Source: Nitrospirota bacterium (GTDB lineage Bacteria; Nitrospirota; Thermodesulfovibrionia; Thermodesulfovibrionales; Dissulfurispiraceae). From it: a stretch of 64,000 nt of DNA. Position 1 is the stretch's first letter. Each line of letters begins with the position of its first letter. The stretch is taken from the NCBI GenBank assembly GCA_040752355.1, contig JBFMHE010000020.1:1-64000 (forward strand), given 5' to 3'. Below, in pieces: positions 36,664-44,672 of the stretch. Below the pieces are notes generated by a model. It was not told the origin of the DNA. It was given only the letters and a program-made list of their open reading frames with translations, and did no database searches. Both the position numbers and the translations under genes were made by a program.

Positions 36664-36767
36664 CGTGCTCCGGAGATGGCCGAGAGGGCGATCGCAGCGG
36701 CAAGGAGCGCTGCAGCCAGGGCGAGCGGTCCGGCACGCGCCGTTCTTATGGCGGTCATCTTCCTCAT
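36660..36767 (-). CDS. Signal-peptide-like 35-aa frame upstream of the 36364 gene
   Basis: MRKMTAIRTARAGPLALAAALLAAAI ends ALSAISGAR then stop. This is a basic n-region, hydrophobic core and A-I-S-G cleavage-like end with nothing after it. TATACT (36779-36774) stands 6 nt before its ATG. It is best read as the exported leader of the following frame, separated by a one-base shift or joined by coupling. Confidence 0.5.
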   Translation of the reverse strand: MRKMTAIRTARAGPLALAAALLAAAIALSAISGAR

Positions 36768-36889
36768 ACTAAAAGTATAGTGGAAGGGTACATAGCACGC
36801 TACCGCTGCCGGTGAGCGCTCCAGGAGCCTTGAAAGTGAAAAGCCCCGTTGCGTAATATACGAAAAAGCACGTTGCAAAGGAGCCGGTC

Positions 36890-37222
36890 ATGTCGGAGTT
36901 GATCAACAGGATACGCTATGTTCATTATATGGCCCGTATGCTCGAAGGCCAGCAGGACGATCCGCTCTGCGGAAAATGCAAGGCCCTGGTGAACACGGTC
37001 ATACGGGTAGAAGAGGGTCTTGCGGAGCTCGAGAGCAGCCGCGCCGGGGAGATCAAGGCTCTGCCCGGGGACCTGCGCCACCTCCTCGCCGAGGCGCGGA
37101 GCAGGATAGCGGTAATGAAACGCCCTGAAAACGCAGTGGGCCAGAAGAAGGCGGGCAACTGCGCCATGCCCGAAGGCGTCTGCTTCATAAAGATATCGAA
37201 GGCAGTAGTCGATAAGATATAA
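36890..37222 (+). CDS. Conserved-looking small protein of unknown function
   Basis: 110 aa. It is helical, with a CGKC pair (DDPLCGKCKALVNTVIRVEEGLAELESS) and a later CAMPEGVC pair, four cysteines that could hold a metal. AAAGGAG lies 8 nt before the ATG. It precedes a SEC-C protein by 34 bp and may share its transcript. No family is recognised. Confidence 0.65.
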   Translation: MSELINRIRYVHYMARMLEGQQDDPLCGKCKALVNTVIRVEEGLAELESSRAGEIKALPGDLRHLLAEARSRIAVMKRPENAVGQKKAGNCAMPEGVCFIKISKAVVDKI

Positions 37223-37256
37223 AAGCACCAAATCTATCGGCGATCAAGGAATACGA

Positions 37257-38009
37257 ATGCCCGCTCATACACTGCCGTCCGGTCCCGATGACCAGGAGCT
37301 CGAGAGGCTCCTCAAACGGTCGGGAGCTAAAATCAGCCTCGCCGCAATCTACGGACTCTTCTACGGCTGTCTCGCCGCACCCCGCCCGGTGGCGCCCTCG
37401 ATGTACCTGCCGGTCATCTTCGGTAAGGAGCCGGTTCCCTCTGAACCGTCCGGCGCAGGAGGAGCTCCCGGGTCGAAGAGCCCGGGGAACAGCGGCGCCA
37501 CGGTAATGGAAGGGCTCAGCAGCCTCTGGAACCGCCTTGCGCGGTGGAAGCCCTCGTCCGCGCCGATCATCCTCCCTGAATCGCACTATTCCGACGATAC
37601 GGCAGGGCTGCTCCAGCGGGCGGCGGATGCAGCGGCGCTCATCGAGTACTTCATGGAAGGGATCGCCCTCGGCGGCACGCGGGATGAGGACCTCTCGGAG
37701 GTCCCGCTCGAGGCCCTCGACATACTCGGCCGGGTGAGGACGCACCTGGAGGAATACCGCGATGCCCTCAAGCGCGGCAATGAAGAGCTGGGGATGTCGC
37801 CGCAAGAGACCCGGGGGCTCCTCGAACAGGTCGAGGCAGCCATCGCCGACTCTATCGCGTGCGTCTCCCTGGGACTGCTCGAAGCGCGGCGGCAGGGGAT
37901 GCAGACTTTTACCGCGCTCGCGCGGGCCTGTCGGAGGGGAGGCCACGCCGACTTCTGCGACTGCGGCAGCGGCAGGAAGTACAACCGCTGCTGCGGCCTG
38001 ACACATTAG
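37257..38009 (+). CDS. SEC-C motif (YecA/UPF0149-like) protein
   Basis: 250 aa. The N-terminal 200 residues form a helical domain of UPF0149/YecA type (ELERLLKRSGAKISLAAIYGLFYGCLAAP at the start, LRALDILGRVRTHLEEYRDALKRG-like end). The C terminus is a SEC-C zinc-binding motif (CDCGSGRKYNRCCG), as in SecA and YecA. SEC-C domains bind zinc and ribosomal or Sec partners. Likely a cytoplasmic accessory of protein export or ribosomes. Confidence 0.85.
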   Translation: MPAHTLPSGPDDQELERLLKRSGAKISLAAIYGLFYGCLAAPRPVAPSMYLPVIFGKEPVPSEPSGAGGAPGSKSPGNSGATVMEGLSSLWNRLARWKPSSAPIILPESHYSDDTAGLLQRAADAAALIEYFMEGIALGGTRDEDLSEVPLEALDILGRVRTHLEEYRDALKRGNEELGMSPQETRGLLEQVEAAIADSIACVSLGLLEARRQGMQTFTALARACRRGGHADFCDCGSGRKYNRCCGLTH

Positions 38010-38031
38010 TCCCCGTCCCTTCTGTCTGTGC

Positions 38032-38037
38032 TAGAAT
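38032..38037 (+). promoter_or_regulatory. -10 element of the SUI1/YciH gene
   Basis: TAGAAT ends 6 nt before the ATG at 38044, so the mRNA would be leaderless. No Shine-Dalgarno is seen and the -35 is weak. Confidence 0.45.
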
Positions 38038-38043
38038 TGAGCT

Positions 38044-38394
38044 ATGTCCGGTAACCGATCACGCCTCGTCTATTCCACCGAAAAGCCCGTGCCCCGCAAG
38101 GCCCGCGCCGCTGAGCCCGCGGCAAAGCCGCCGCACGAAGCGCTGCCACCGTCTCACCAGAAGATCACGGTCCGTCTCGAGCGCAAGGGCCGCGGCGGCA
38201 AGGCGGTGAGCATTATCGAAGGGCTCAGTCTCTCTTCGAGAGACCGCGAGGCCTTCCTGAAGCAGCTCAAGGCAAAGCTCGGCGCCGGCGGCACTCTCAA
38301 AGAGGAGGCGATCGAGATCCAGGGAGACCACCGCGACGCCCTCATAGCCCACCTCGACGCCCTGGGCTACCGGCCGAAACGCTCCGGCGGCTGA
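38044..38394 (+). CDS. SUI1-domain translation factor (YciH-like)
   Basis: 116 aa. A basic, disordered N terminus precedes the SUI1 fold: KITVRLERKGRGGKAVSIIEGLSLSSRDREAFLKQLKAKLGAGGTLKEEAIEIQGDHRDALIAHLDALGYRPKR. YciH/eIF1-like proteins monitor start-codon choice and, in E. coli, repress translation of some mRNAs. Interesting here because its own mRNA, and others in the window, appear leaderless. Confidence 0.93.
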   Translation: MSGNRSRLVYSTEKPVPRKARAAEPAAKPPHEALPPSHQKITVRLERKGRGGKAVSIIEGLSLSSRDREAFLKQLKAKLGAGGTLKEEAIEIQGDHRDALIAHLDALGYRPKRSGG

Positions 38395-38506
38395 GGAGCT
38401 CCTCATCTCTCTCCTCTTTCACTGCTTTGCAATGCGCGGGGGCCTTTTTCGCAGAATTGCAAACACATTTAAAATATTATCCTTTATTTCCAGTCTGTTC
38501 TGTTCT

Positions 38507-38522
38507 GGCACGGCTTATGCAT
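38507..38522 (+). promoter_or_regulatory. Sigma-54 promoter
   Basis: TGGCACGGCTTATGCA: GG at -24 and GC at -12 with exactly 10 nt between, matching TGGCAC-N5-TTGC except one base. The start would be near 38533, 26 nt before ATG 38559. The upstream 100 bp is AT-rich, as expected for an IHF/activator region. Confidence 0.7.
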
Positions 38523-38558
38523 TTCTATAAGCAAGAACGGCGGAAGGAGGAAGGGACC

Positions 38559-38876
38559 ATGAAGACAAGGACAGCAAAAAGAGGAATTTATATCGGAGCG
38601 GCAGCAGGGCTGCTCGCATTTGCGCTCGGCGGGCTTCTGCACGGCGCCTTCATAGGCGGTGTTTTAGGATTGAATATCGCGGGGAGCCTCTTCGGACTCC
38701 CGCTCACCTCAGCCATCATGCCCCGCCTCATCGTCGGCGCCATGATGGTGCTCGGCATCGTGATTTCAGGCGTCCTTCTGGTGACCGGCGGGTCGCTGCT
38801 GGGATGCGTAGCCGGTGCGGCCCTCGAGAGCCTGCTCCACCGGGGGCCCGCGGAAACGGCAACGCAGGCGAAGTAA
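38559..38876 (+). CDS. Small glycine-rich membrane protein (first of a paralogous pair)
   Basis: 105 aa. Two or three hydrophobic segments rich in Gly and Ala (GIYIGAAAGLLAFALGGLLHGAFIGGVLGLNIAG and LIVGAMMVLGIVISGVLLVTGGSLLGCVAGAALESLL). GAAGGAGG precedes ATG 38559. The next gene encodes a similar protein, so the two arose by duplication. Preceded by a sigma54 promoter, so expression probably depends on an NtrC-type regulator. Function unknown. Confidence 0.7.
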   Translation: MKTRTAKRGIYIGAAAGLLAFALGGLLHGAFIGGVLGLNIAGSLFGLPLTSAIMPRLIVGAMMVLGIVISGVLLVTGGSLLGCVAGAALESLLHRGPAETATQAK

Positions 38877-38949
38877 CCATCCAGGGTATGATGAACGGAT
38901 AAGCACTAATCCATTACACTATATATCGATACGGTAAAGGAGGAATACC

Positions 38950-39282
38950 ATGAAAGCAAGAAAAGAGATAGTGAGAAGGGGAACCAAGATCGGCGCAGCC
39001 ATCGGCGGCATCATCTTCGTGATCTTCGGGCTGCTTCCGGGCGTATACTTCGGCAGCTACGGCTCGCTGATGGTCATCAAGCACCTGACCGGCAGCGTCG
39101 AGCCCTCGGCCATCGTGAGGATCGTGACCGCGGTAGGCATCCTGCTCGGCGTCTTCTGCATCGGAGCGGTCAGTGTGGTGGTCGGCTCTATTCTGGGTAC
39201 GGTGAGCGGCTATCTCTACGAGGCGGTCGCAGGGCCCAAAGAGGCGAAAGAGGGCGCCGAGGCAAAGGCCAAGGCCCACTGA
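38950..39282 (+). CDS. Small membrane protein, paralogue of the preceding gene
   Basis: 110 aa: MKARKEIVRRGTKIGAAIGGIIFVIFGLLPGVYFGSYGSLMVIKHLTG, then IVRIVTAVGILLGVFCIGAVSVVVGSILGTVSGYLYEAV and an Ala/Lys/Glu tail. Topology and sequence follow the protein encoded just upstream. AAAGGAGG precedes the ATG. A strong terminator at 39312 ends the unit. Function unknown. Confidence 0.72.
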   Translation: MKARKEIVRRGTKIGAAIGGIIFVIFGLLPGVYFGSYGSLMVIKHLTGSVEPSAIVRIVTAVGILLGVFCIGAVSVVVGSILGTVSGYLYEAVAGPKEAKEGAEAKAKAH

Positions 39283-39311
39283 TTCGCTGTTACCATAACT
39301 CCCGCTGAAAG

Positions 39312-39340
39312 GGCCGCTTCTTCCGGAAGCGGCCTTTTTA
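39312..39340 (+). terminator. Intrinsic terminator after the small membrane protein pair
   Basis: GGCCGCTTC, loop TTCCG, GAAGCGGCC, then TTTTTA: a 9-bp GC-rich stem with U-tract. Confidence 0.9.
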
Positions 39341-39353
39341 GCGAGGCTTGCCT

Positions 39354-39716
39354 TTAGAGGATTCCCCGCCGTTCCAGGCCCTCGTAGCTGCTGCGCCGGA
39401 CACGGAGCGGCGAGCACCCGATGACCGCCCATCCGTCAGTGCGGTAGAACATCTTGATCTGCGCCTGCCATATAAGCTCATCCAGTCGCTGCTTGTCCAC
39501 GAGACCGGAAGTATCGTCATGATAGACCACCCGTATCTTCCGGGCGCCTTTTACACTATGCAGCGGGCAGGAGCGGTACTTTCCGGTGAGGCAGTAGTCT
39601 AGGCGCTCCACAATGCTCGGCACATGTGCCTCGTGCGCAGCGCAGATTCCGTATGGTTCATAGCAGAACAGCGGACAGCCCTTGTCCTCGATTCTTTGCA
39701 TTGCCTTCCCCTTCAT
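39354..39716 (-). CDS. Cysteine-containing protein with GSU3473-like C-terminal domain
   Basis: 120 aa. The N-terminal half has a cysteine pattern (CPLFCYEPYGICAAHEA...YCLTGKYRSCPL), possibly metal-binding. The C-terminal half, IRVVYHDDTSGLVDKQRLDELIWQAQIKMFYRTDGWAVIGCSPLR then YEGLERRG, matches the GSU3473 family (YxG.ERR end). The family is common in Geobacter and Nitrospirota, function unknown. ATG 39701 is an alternative start with its own AAGGGG. Confidence 0.78.
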   Translation of the reverse strand: MKGKAMQRIEDKGCPLFCYEPYGICAAHEAHVPSIVERLDYCLTGKYRSCPLHSVKGARKIRVVYHDDTSGLVDKQRLDELIWQAQIKMFYRTDGWAVIGCSPLRVRRSSYEGLERRGIL

Positions 39717-39790
39717 CTCTGCCCCCTCTGCGACACGTTGATATATCTGTTTTCGAAGGAAAAAGCAAAAACTTTACCTCGGCGGAGACG

Positions 39791-40312
39791 CTACAGCCTC
39801 CGGTAGGTCATGGTGTGGTTGCTGTGGAGCTCCCTGAGCACCAGGACAACGCCGTCCTCGAGCACGCCCCGCTCGGGCGCTGCCATGATAGTGTCGAAGA
39901 GCATGCTGCTCTCGATAACCTTGACGCCGAGGATAGGTTTATCGACCGCCACCTCTGCCTGCTCGAAGACCACGACCGGGGTGATGGGGGTATCGAGGCC
40001 GATCCTCTCCCGCAGCGTGCTCTTGAGCCAGAAGGTATCTTTCAACGTTTTCTTGATCGATTCGGAACGGGGCTTCCTGTTGATGCAGAGATGGGCGCCG
40101 TCGTACGTGGCGGTCCCCCGTTCGGAGGAGACATTGATGAGGAACAGGCCCTGGCTCCTGCTGAAGACGATATGGCTGACCTCGCTGTCGTTGTAGAGGA
40201 CCGTGCTGAAGAGCAGATAGTCGCCGGGCAGCCTGCTCAACTGGTGGGAGGCCGTCTCCCTCGGCTCCCTGCTCTTCCCGAAGACATCGAGAACTTTTTT
40301 AACCAGTCCCAT
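39791..40312 (-). CDS. NERD-like domain protein
   Basis: 173 aa from MGLVKKVLDVFGK, chosen because GAGGAGAGGAG lies upstream; the open frame continues to 40429 without a start signal. LLFSTVLYNDSEVSHIVFSRSQGLFLINVSSERGTATYDGAHL...KTLKDTFWLKSTLRERIGLDTPITPVVVFEQAEV follows the NERD layout (nuclease-related domain): a conserved strand-rich core, then a helix-strand pair. Catalytic acidic residues are not clear. Probably an envelope- or plasmid-related nuclease-like protein; uncertain. Confidence 0.65.
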   Translation of the reverse strand: MGLVKKVLDVFGKSREPRETASHQLSRLPGDYLLFSTVLYNDSEVSHIVFSRSQGLFLINVSSERGTATYDGAHLCINRKPRSESIKKTLKDTFWLKSTLRERIGLDTPITPVVVFEQAEVAVDKPILGVKVIESSMLFDTIMAAPERGVLEDGVVLVLRELHSNHTMTYRRL

Positions 40313-40547
40313 CCGGTCTCCTCTCCTCTTTTCTCCTCTCTTATTATCGGGATGACGGGAGCGCACCTTTATTCTACCGTATGCAGGGGAAAACTGTAGT
40401 ACTCTATACACTCCGGTCGGTTTTGTCAAATACCGAGGCCCTCGAAAGCACCGGCATCAAAAAGCGGTTCCCGTGATTGCGGTCACAGCGGCCACCGGCC
40501 TGCCGGGAGTATCATGGAGCCAATTCGGAAGAAAAGAGGGGGAATTC

Positions 40548-40859
40548 ATGGAGACAATGAAGACTCACCGGGGAATGCTGTATGCAGTGCTGTCGATAAG
40601 CATGCTTTTTACGGGGCTCCTCTGCCTGGTGCAGCCTGTCGGGACCGCTCCCCTCGACGGGCTCCTGTTTTCGGGCTATCCGCTCTGCCTGAGCGGCCAG
40701 ATCAATCTCATGTGGAGCGTAGTGGCCCGCTCGGTCGGCACGGTCGAGCCGCTCGGCACGCTCGTAAAGAGCGTGAAGTTCTGGAACATGCCCTCCCCGC
40801 CGCAGCCGGGCAGGTATAACACCTACGATGCGCGGCTCCTGGAGTCCGCTGCAGGGTAG
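40548..40859 (+). CDS. Small secreted or membrane-anchored protein of unknown function
   Basis: 103 aa from METMKTHRG. A hydrophobic segment (MLYAVLSISMLFTGLLCLVQPVG) could be a signal or anchor; the rest has two cysteines and a Pro-rich end. GAGGGGGAA lies 4-5 nt before ATG 40548. A strong terminator follows. Family not recognised. Confidence 0.6.
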   Translation: METMKTHRGMLYAVLSISMLFTGLLCLVQPVGTAPLDGLLFSGYPLCLSGQINLMWSVVARSVGTVEPLGTLVKSVKFWNMPSPPQPGRYNTYDARLLESAAG

Positions 40860-40870
40860 ACGACATCCGC

Positions 40871-40912
40871 GAGGGCTGCTGCCGCGCTATCCGGCATCAG
40901 CCCTCTCTTTTA
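40871..40912 (+). terminator. Intrinsic terminator after the small secreted-protein gene
   Basis: GAGGGCTGc-TGCCG, loop, CGGCA-t-CAGCCCTC forms a two-segment stem with one mismatch, followed by TCTTTTA. Confidence 0.8.
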
Positions 40913-41044
40913 CCCCCCTGCCGGGGCGTTCACCCGGCGGATAACCCATTCCTCGAAAATCCCAGTAGTCTAACGCATGCCTTATCCTTTATAATTATTG
41001 GTCTTGAGAATCGCGTCTAAAAAATACGGCAGGGGTAAACGTCT

Positions 41045-42388
41045 ATGGACAATGTGCTGAAGAAGGTCGAGACCCTGGCATTGCAGCATGACCGGCTCGA
41101 CCCTAAAATGGTCAAGGAGAAGAACATCAAGCTGGGCCTGAGAAACGAAGACGGCACCGGCGTGTTCGTGGGGATAACCAGCAAAGGGCAGGTGATCGGC
41201 TATGAAAAGATCATCAGCGCCGACGGCACCGAACGGGTCAACCCCATCCCGGGCAAGCTGTACTATTGCGGCTACGATGTCGAGGATCTGGTAGCAGGCA
41301 AAGAGGCGGAGGGGCGGCTGGGCTTCGAAGAGACCGTTTACCTTCTCCTGACCGGCGAGCTTCCTGCAGAGGGCGACCTGAAGAGCTTCTCGCGGGAGCT
41401 CGGAAAACGCCGGGCGCTGCCGAAAGAGGTAAAGGACATGATCCTCAGCCGGCCGCAGCACGAAGACCAGATGGGCTCGCTCCACACTATCGTGTCGGCA
41501 ATGCACCTCTTCGATAGAAATCCGAACTCGACGGATATAAAAGACGTCACCCGTCAGTGCATCGACCTGATCGCGAAGTTTCCGACCATCATCGCGTACA
41601 ACTACCAGAGAAACCTGATGAAGAAGAAGGATATGAAACGGCTGATCGAGCCCGACCCGGATCTCGGCATCGCCGAGAACTTCCTCTATATGCTCTCCGG
41701 CAAGACGCCCGACCGGGTCACCGCAGAGCTCTTCGACACGATGCTGATCTTCCATGCCGAGCACGGCGGCGGCAACAACTCGACCTTCTCGACCCGCTGC
41801 GTCTCTTCTTCAGGCGCGAACACCTACATGGCGATCTGCGCGGGCATCGGCTCGCTCTCGGGCCACCTCCACGGCGGCGCCAACGAAGCGGTCGTCAAGA
41901 TGATGAGCGAGATCAAGAAGCAGGTCAAGGACTGCGAAAAAGAGGGCGAGGTCTGCTCCTGTCTCGAAGCGATCCTCGACAAGAGGGCAGGAGACGGCTC
42001 CGGAAAGATTTTCGGCCTGGGCCATGCGGTCTACACTGTTTCGGACCCCCGGGCCGTGTACCTCGAGAAGAAGGCCGAAGAGCTCGCGAAGATGGCCGGA
42101 AGAGAGCGGGAGTTCGCGCTCTACAAAAAGATCGCCCATCTGGCGCCGAAGCTCGTGAAGGAGAGGAAAGGCAAGGTGGTCTGCACCAACGTCGACTTCT
42201 ATTCCGGCTTCGTCTACCAGTGCATGGGCATCCCCAAGGCGCTCTTCACCCCGATCTTCGCCATGGCGCGAGTCGCCGGCTGGTCGGCGCACCGCATCGA
42301 AGAGATCATTCAGGGGAGGATTATCAGACCGTCGTATGTGTCGTCCCTGAAAAACAGACCCAAGTACGTGCCGATGGCGAGGCGATAG
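41045..42388 (+). CDS. gltA: Citrate synthase
   Basis: 447 aa. The catalytic triad is visible: His in LSGHLHGGANEAV, His in GLGHAVYT and Asp in VDFYSGFVYQCMG. PTIIAYNY and the C-terminal RPSYVSSLKNRPKYVPM are typical. It condenses acetyl-CoA and oxaloacetate, entering the TCA cycle. Flanked by strong terminators on both sides, so it is monocistronic. A 2-methylcitrate synthase role cannot be excluded, as no prp genes are nearby. Confidence 0.94.
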   Translation: MDNVLKKVETLALQHDRLDPKMVKEKNIKLGLRNEDGTGVFVGITSKGQVIGYEKIISADGTERVNPIPGKLYYCGYDVEDLVAGKEAEGRLGFEETVYLLLTGELPAEGDLKSFSRELGKRRALPKEVKDMILSRPQHEDQMGSLHTIVSAMHLFDRNPNSTDIKDVTRQCIDLIAKFPTIIAYNYQRNLMKKKDMKRLIEPDPDLGIAENFLYMLSGKTPDRVTAELFDTMLIFHAEHGGGNNSTFSTRCVSSSGANTYMAICAGIGSLSGHLHGGANEAVVKMMSEIKKQVKDCEKEGEVCSCLEAILDKRAGDGSGKIFGLGHAVYTVSDPRAVYLEKKAEELAKMAGREREFALYKKIAHLAPKLVKERKGKVVCTNVDFYSGFVYQCMGIPKALFTPIFAMARVAGWSAHRIEEIIQGRIIRPSYVSSLKNRPKYVPMARR

Positions 42389-42406
42389 GGTTTCTCGGTG
42401 CTCAAC

Positions 42407-42441
42407 AAAAGGGGGCCGCGATCGAGACGCGGCCCCCTTTT
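42407..42441. terminator. Bidirectional terminator between citrate synthase and the CBS gene
   Basis: AAAAGGGGGCCGCG, 7-nt loop, CGCGGCCCCCTTTT: a 14-bp perfect stem with A- and T-tracts that serves both convergent genes. Confidence 0.9.
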
Positions 42442-42477
42442 GTGCTCTCCATTCCCTGCTCCTGGGGCAGCAGCAGG

Positions 42478-42855
42478 CTACAGCCCGATGACATCGCGGA
42501 TCGAGAGCATGCCCAGGACATTGCCGTTCTCCATGACCGGCATGTGCCTGATGTTGTTCCGGACCATCAGGCCCATCACGTCTCCCACATTGTCCTCGCG
42601 GCCTGCGGAGATCAGGGTGGCGGTCATGACGTCCCTCAGCGGGATATCCTTGAACTTCTTTCCGTCCTTCGAAATGTAGGACCTGACCACATCCCGCTCC
42701 GTGAAGATCCCGACGGTTTTGCCGCTCTCGGTCACCAGGACCCCGCTGATCTTCTCTTCGTGCATCAGCCGGATCGCATCCTCCACGGACTTGCCGCCGT
42801 CGATCGTGATGATCCTCTTGTTCTTCTTCGTCTCCAAAAGGCTCCCTACTTTCAT
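42478..42855 (-). CDS. Tandem CBS-domain protein
   Basis: 125 aa, a Bateman pair: GKSVEDAIRLMHEEKISGVLVTESGKTVGIFTERDVVR and DNVGDVMGLMVRNNIRHMPVMENGNVLGMLSIRDVI. CBS pairs bind adenosyl nucleotides (AMP, ATP, SAM) and act as energy sensors, here without an effector domain. GGGAGGAA precedes the ATG. Confidence 0.92.
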   Translation of the reverse strand: MKVGSLLETKKNKRIITIDGGKSVEDAIRLMHEEKISGVLVTESGKTVGIFTERDVVRSYISKDGKKFKDIPLRDVMTATLISAGREDNVGDVMGLMVRNNIRHMPVMENGNVLGMLSIRDVIGL

Positions 42856-43205
42856 GACGCGCTTCCTCCCTTTTCGTCTGCCGGAACGGTATCCCTCGTT
42901 ACGGTTCCGGGCTTGAGGATTCCCTCCTCGGGAGAGAGGTCCCCTCTCTCCGCCGCTGCAGCTCTCCCACTGCCCACGGGCCGAAAAAGCATCCTGCTTT
43001 CTCCCTTACTATCATGAAAATTACCACAGAACAAGAGGCAGATCAAATTAATTAATCAAATCTTTCCATAGGTGGCGTTTATATACACTGTCTCCCGCCG
43101 TCCGCCGCTCCTTATGGTACAGTATAGATATACGAACAGTCCGGGTGCTGCGGCCGGTTAGGCTGGTTATCGGTAAGGAGGTCGGCGATAAGGAACCCTT
43201 ACGGC
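42856..43205. other. Intergenic region with hairpin and AT-rich segment
   Basis: 350 bp. A GGAGAGAGG/CCTCTCTCC hairpin lies at 42931-42951 and an ATTAATTAAT segment near 43048-43057 may hold the CBS promoter. No clear reading frame. Confidence 0.45.
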
Positions 43206-43391
43206 ATGAGCAAGAGCGAGATCGAGGAGTTTATCGGCGCGGTGGATTCGGTCCTTTCGTGCAGAGGAAAGGCGTGCCTGCTGGATGCGGTCAGGGAGTA
43301 TGCGGAAAAGAACGGCTATCCCTCGGATGAAAGGGGAAGCTATCAGCTCAAGGAAATATACGAAAACCACAAAGCCCTGCATCGGCAGTAG
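43206..43391 (+). CDS. Small hypothetical protein
   Basis: 61 aa: MSKSEIEEFIGAVDSVLSCRGKACLLDAVREYAEKNGYPSDERG and on. Helical, two cysteines, no recognised motif. AAGGAA lies about 10 nt before the ATG, and the frame has host-like codon use. It runs toward the HDOD gene, ending 8 bp from it. Confidence 0.5.
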   Translation: MSKSEIEEFIGAVDSVLSCRGKACLLDAVREYAEKNGYPSDERGSYQLKEIYENHKALHRQ

Positions 43392-43399
43392 CACGGTGA

Positions 43400-44629
43400 C
43401 TACTGCCTCAAGGCAGCAAGGGTGCACTCCAGCCGCATGCATTCCGCACGGATACGCTCTGTCTGCTTCCACGGTCCCGCCAGCCTGTCCAGGCGCTCTC
43501 GCAGCCCTTCTGCAAACTCCAGGATCGTCGCCATCCCTGCGGCCAGCTCTTCCGCCACCATCTCGAGCTTCTGTTTGGTGGTATAGCTCCCCTCTCCGGG
43601 TGACGCTCTCTCTCTGCCGCGCACCGCCTTTCCGGCAGCGTAGTGCTGCCAGCATTCCGCTGCCTTATGAAGCGCTGCCAAGGCGTGCCGCGCCTTATCG
43701 AGGACCGCGGCGAGGTCCTTCTCCCTGCTCGCAACCACTTTGAGGGTCATGGACACGTCTTCCACCTCATCGAAGGCGACCGAGAGGATCTTCGCCAGCA
43801 CGTCGCTCTCGATGCCGTAGAGACTCTTTGCTGCATAGAACGGGACATGCCAGCTTACAGCCTTGTCGTTTATAATGCTCGAAAAGCTCCGCGCCACATC
43901 GCAGACCAGGGCGAGCGGGGGGACCTCGGACTCCCGGATGTTTACATGATAGGAGCGCTGGCATGCCACGATGTGCTCGGGAAAGCGCCAGTACCGGAGC
44001 GCCGCTTCTCCTATCTCCCGGTGGTCGATGCCGAACTCCTTCCGCTCCCAGGCGATGAGGTCTTCGAGGGGGCAGGGTTTGATGCCCCGGATGCCGCTCC
44101 TTCCCTTGATGAAGAGGTCGATGAATACCAGGAACCCTATCTCGAGCGTCAATGCCGAGATAAAGGCCTCGTCGGGATTGCAGGTGTGGAGCCGGGCTGC
44201 GAGCGACTTCGCGATGACCGCCCGGTAGAGCGCCCCCCGCCAGAACTCCTCGTAATCGACGGGCCCGGCCTTGGCCAGGGGGAAGGTCTCCCGCAGCGAG
44301 AGCGAGAGCGCCATGATCCTGAGCTGGTTGACCCCGATCCGCTGGATCGCCTGGGCTATCGTGCTCACCTGCACGCCGTTCCTCATGAAGGCCGAGTTCG
44401 CGAGCTGAACCACGCGCACTGCCAGCGAGGGGTCTTCCTCTATCAGGACGGACAGCTCCCCTACCGAGCAGGCCTCGCTCGTCGCGAGCTCCATAAGCCG
44501 GACGACGACCGGGGAGAGCGCGGGCAGTGCGTAGCCGTTCCGTATCTTCAGAAGGAGTTCTTCTTTTGGCAGTTGCAACACAGCAAAGACGTTATCGGCG
44601 GGCGCCCGGAAAGCTTGAGCCCGTCTCAA
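43400..44629 (-). CDS. HDOD-domain signalling protein
   Basis: About 390-409 aa; several starts (TTG 44629, GTG/TTG near 44575) are possible and none has a good ribosome site. The HDOD core reads YALPALSPVVVRLMELATSEACSVGELSVLIEEDPSLAVRVVQLANSAFMRNG...QAIQRIGVNQLRIMALSLS. HDOD proteins keep the HD-like fold without the phosphohydrolase residues and scaffold regulatory pathways. A C-terminal helical region follows. Divergent from an HD-GYP-like gene, which suggests shared regulation. Confidence 0.85.
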   Translation of the reverse strand: MRRAQAFRAPADNVFAVLQLPKEELLLKIRNGYALPALSPVVVRLMELATSEACSVGELSVLIEEDPSLAVRVVQLANSAFMRNGVQVSTIAQAIQRIGVNQLRIMALSLSLRETFPLAKAGPVDYEEFWRGALYRAVIAKSLAARLHTCNPDEAFISALTLEIGFLVFIDLFIKGRSGIRGIKPCPLEDLIAWERKEFGIDHREIGEAALRYWRFPEHIVACQRSYHVNIRESEVPPLALVCDVARSFSSIINDKAVSWHVPFYAAKSLYGIESDVLAKILSVAFDEVEDVSMTLKVVASREKDLAAVLDKARHALAALHKAAECWQHYAAGKAVRGRERASPGEGSYTTKQKLEMVAEELAAGMATILEFAEGLRERLDRLAGPWKQTERIRAECMRLECTLAALRQ

Positions 44630-44672
44630 GCCGGAGCAGGGAATCTCCGATAGATGAGGGGAGGAGCGGTAT

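Noticed and set aside
42931-42951. GGAGAGAGG/CCTCTCTCC hairpin as a riboswitch or sRNA
   Set aside because: Isolated stem without conserved core, promoter or T-run; recorded only in the intergenic note.
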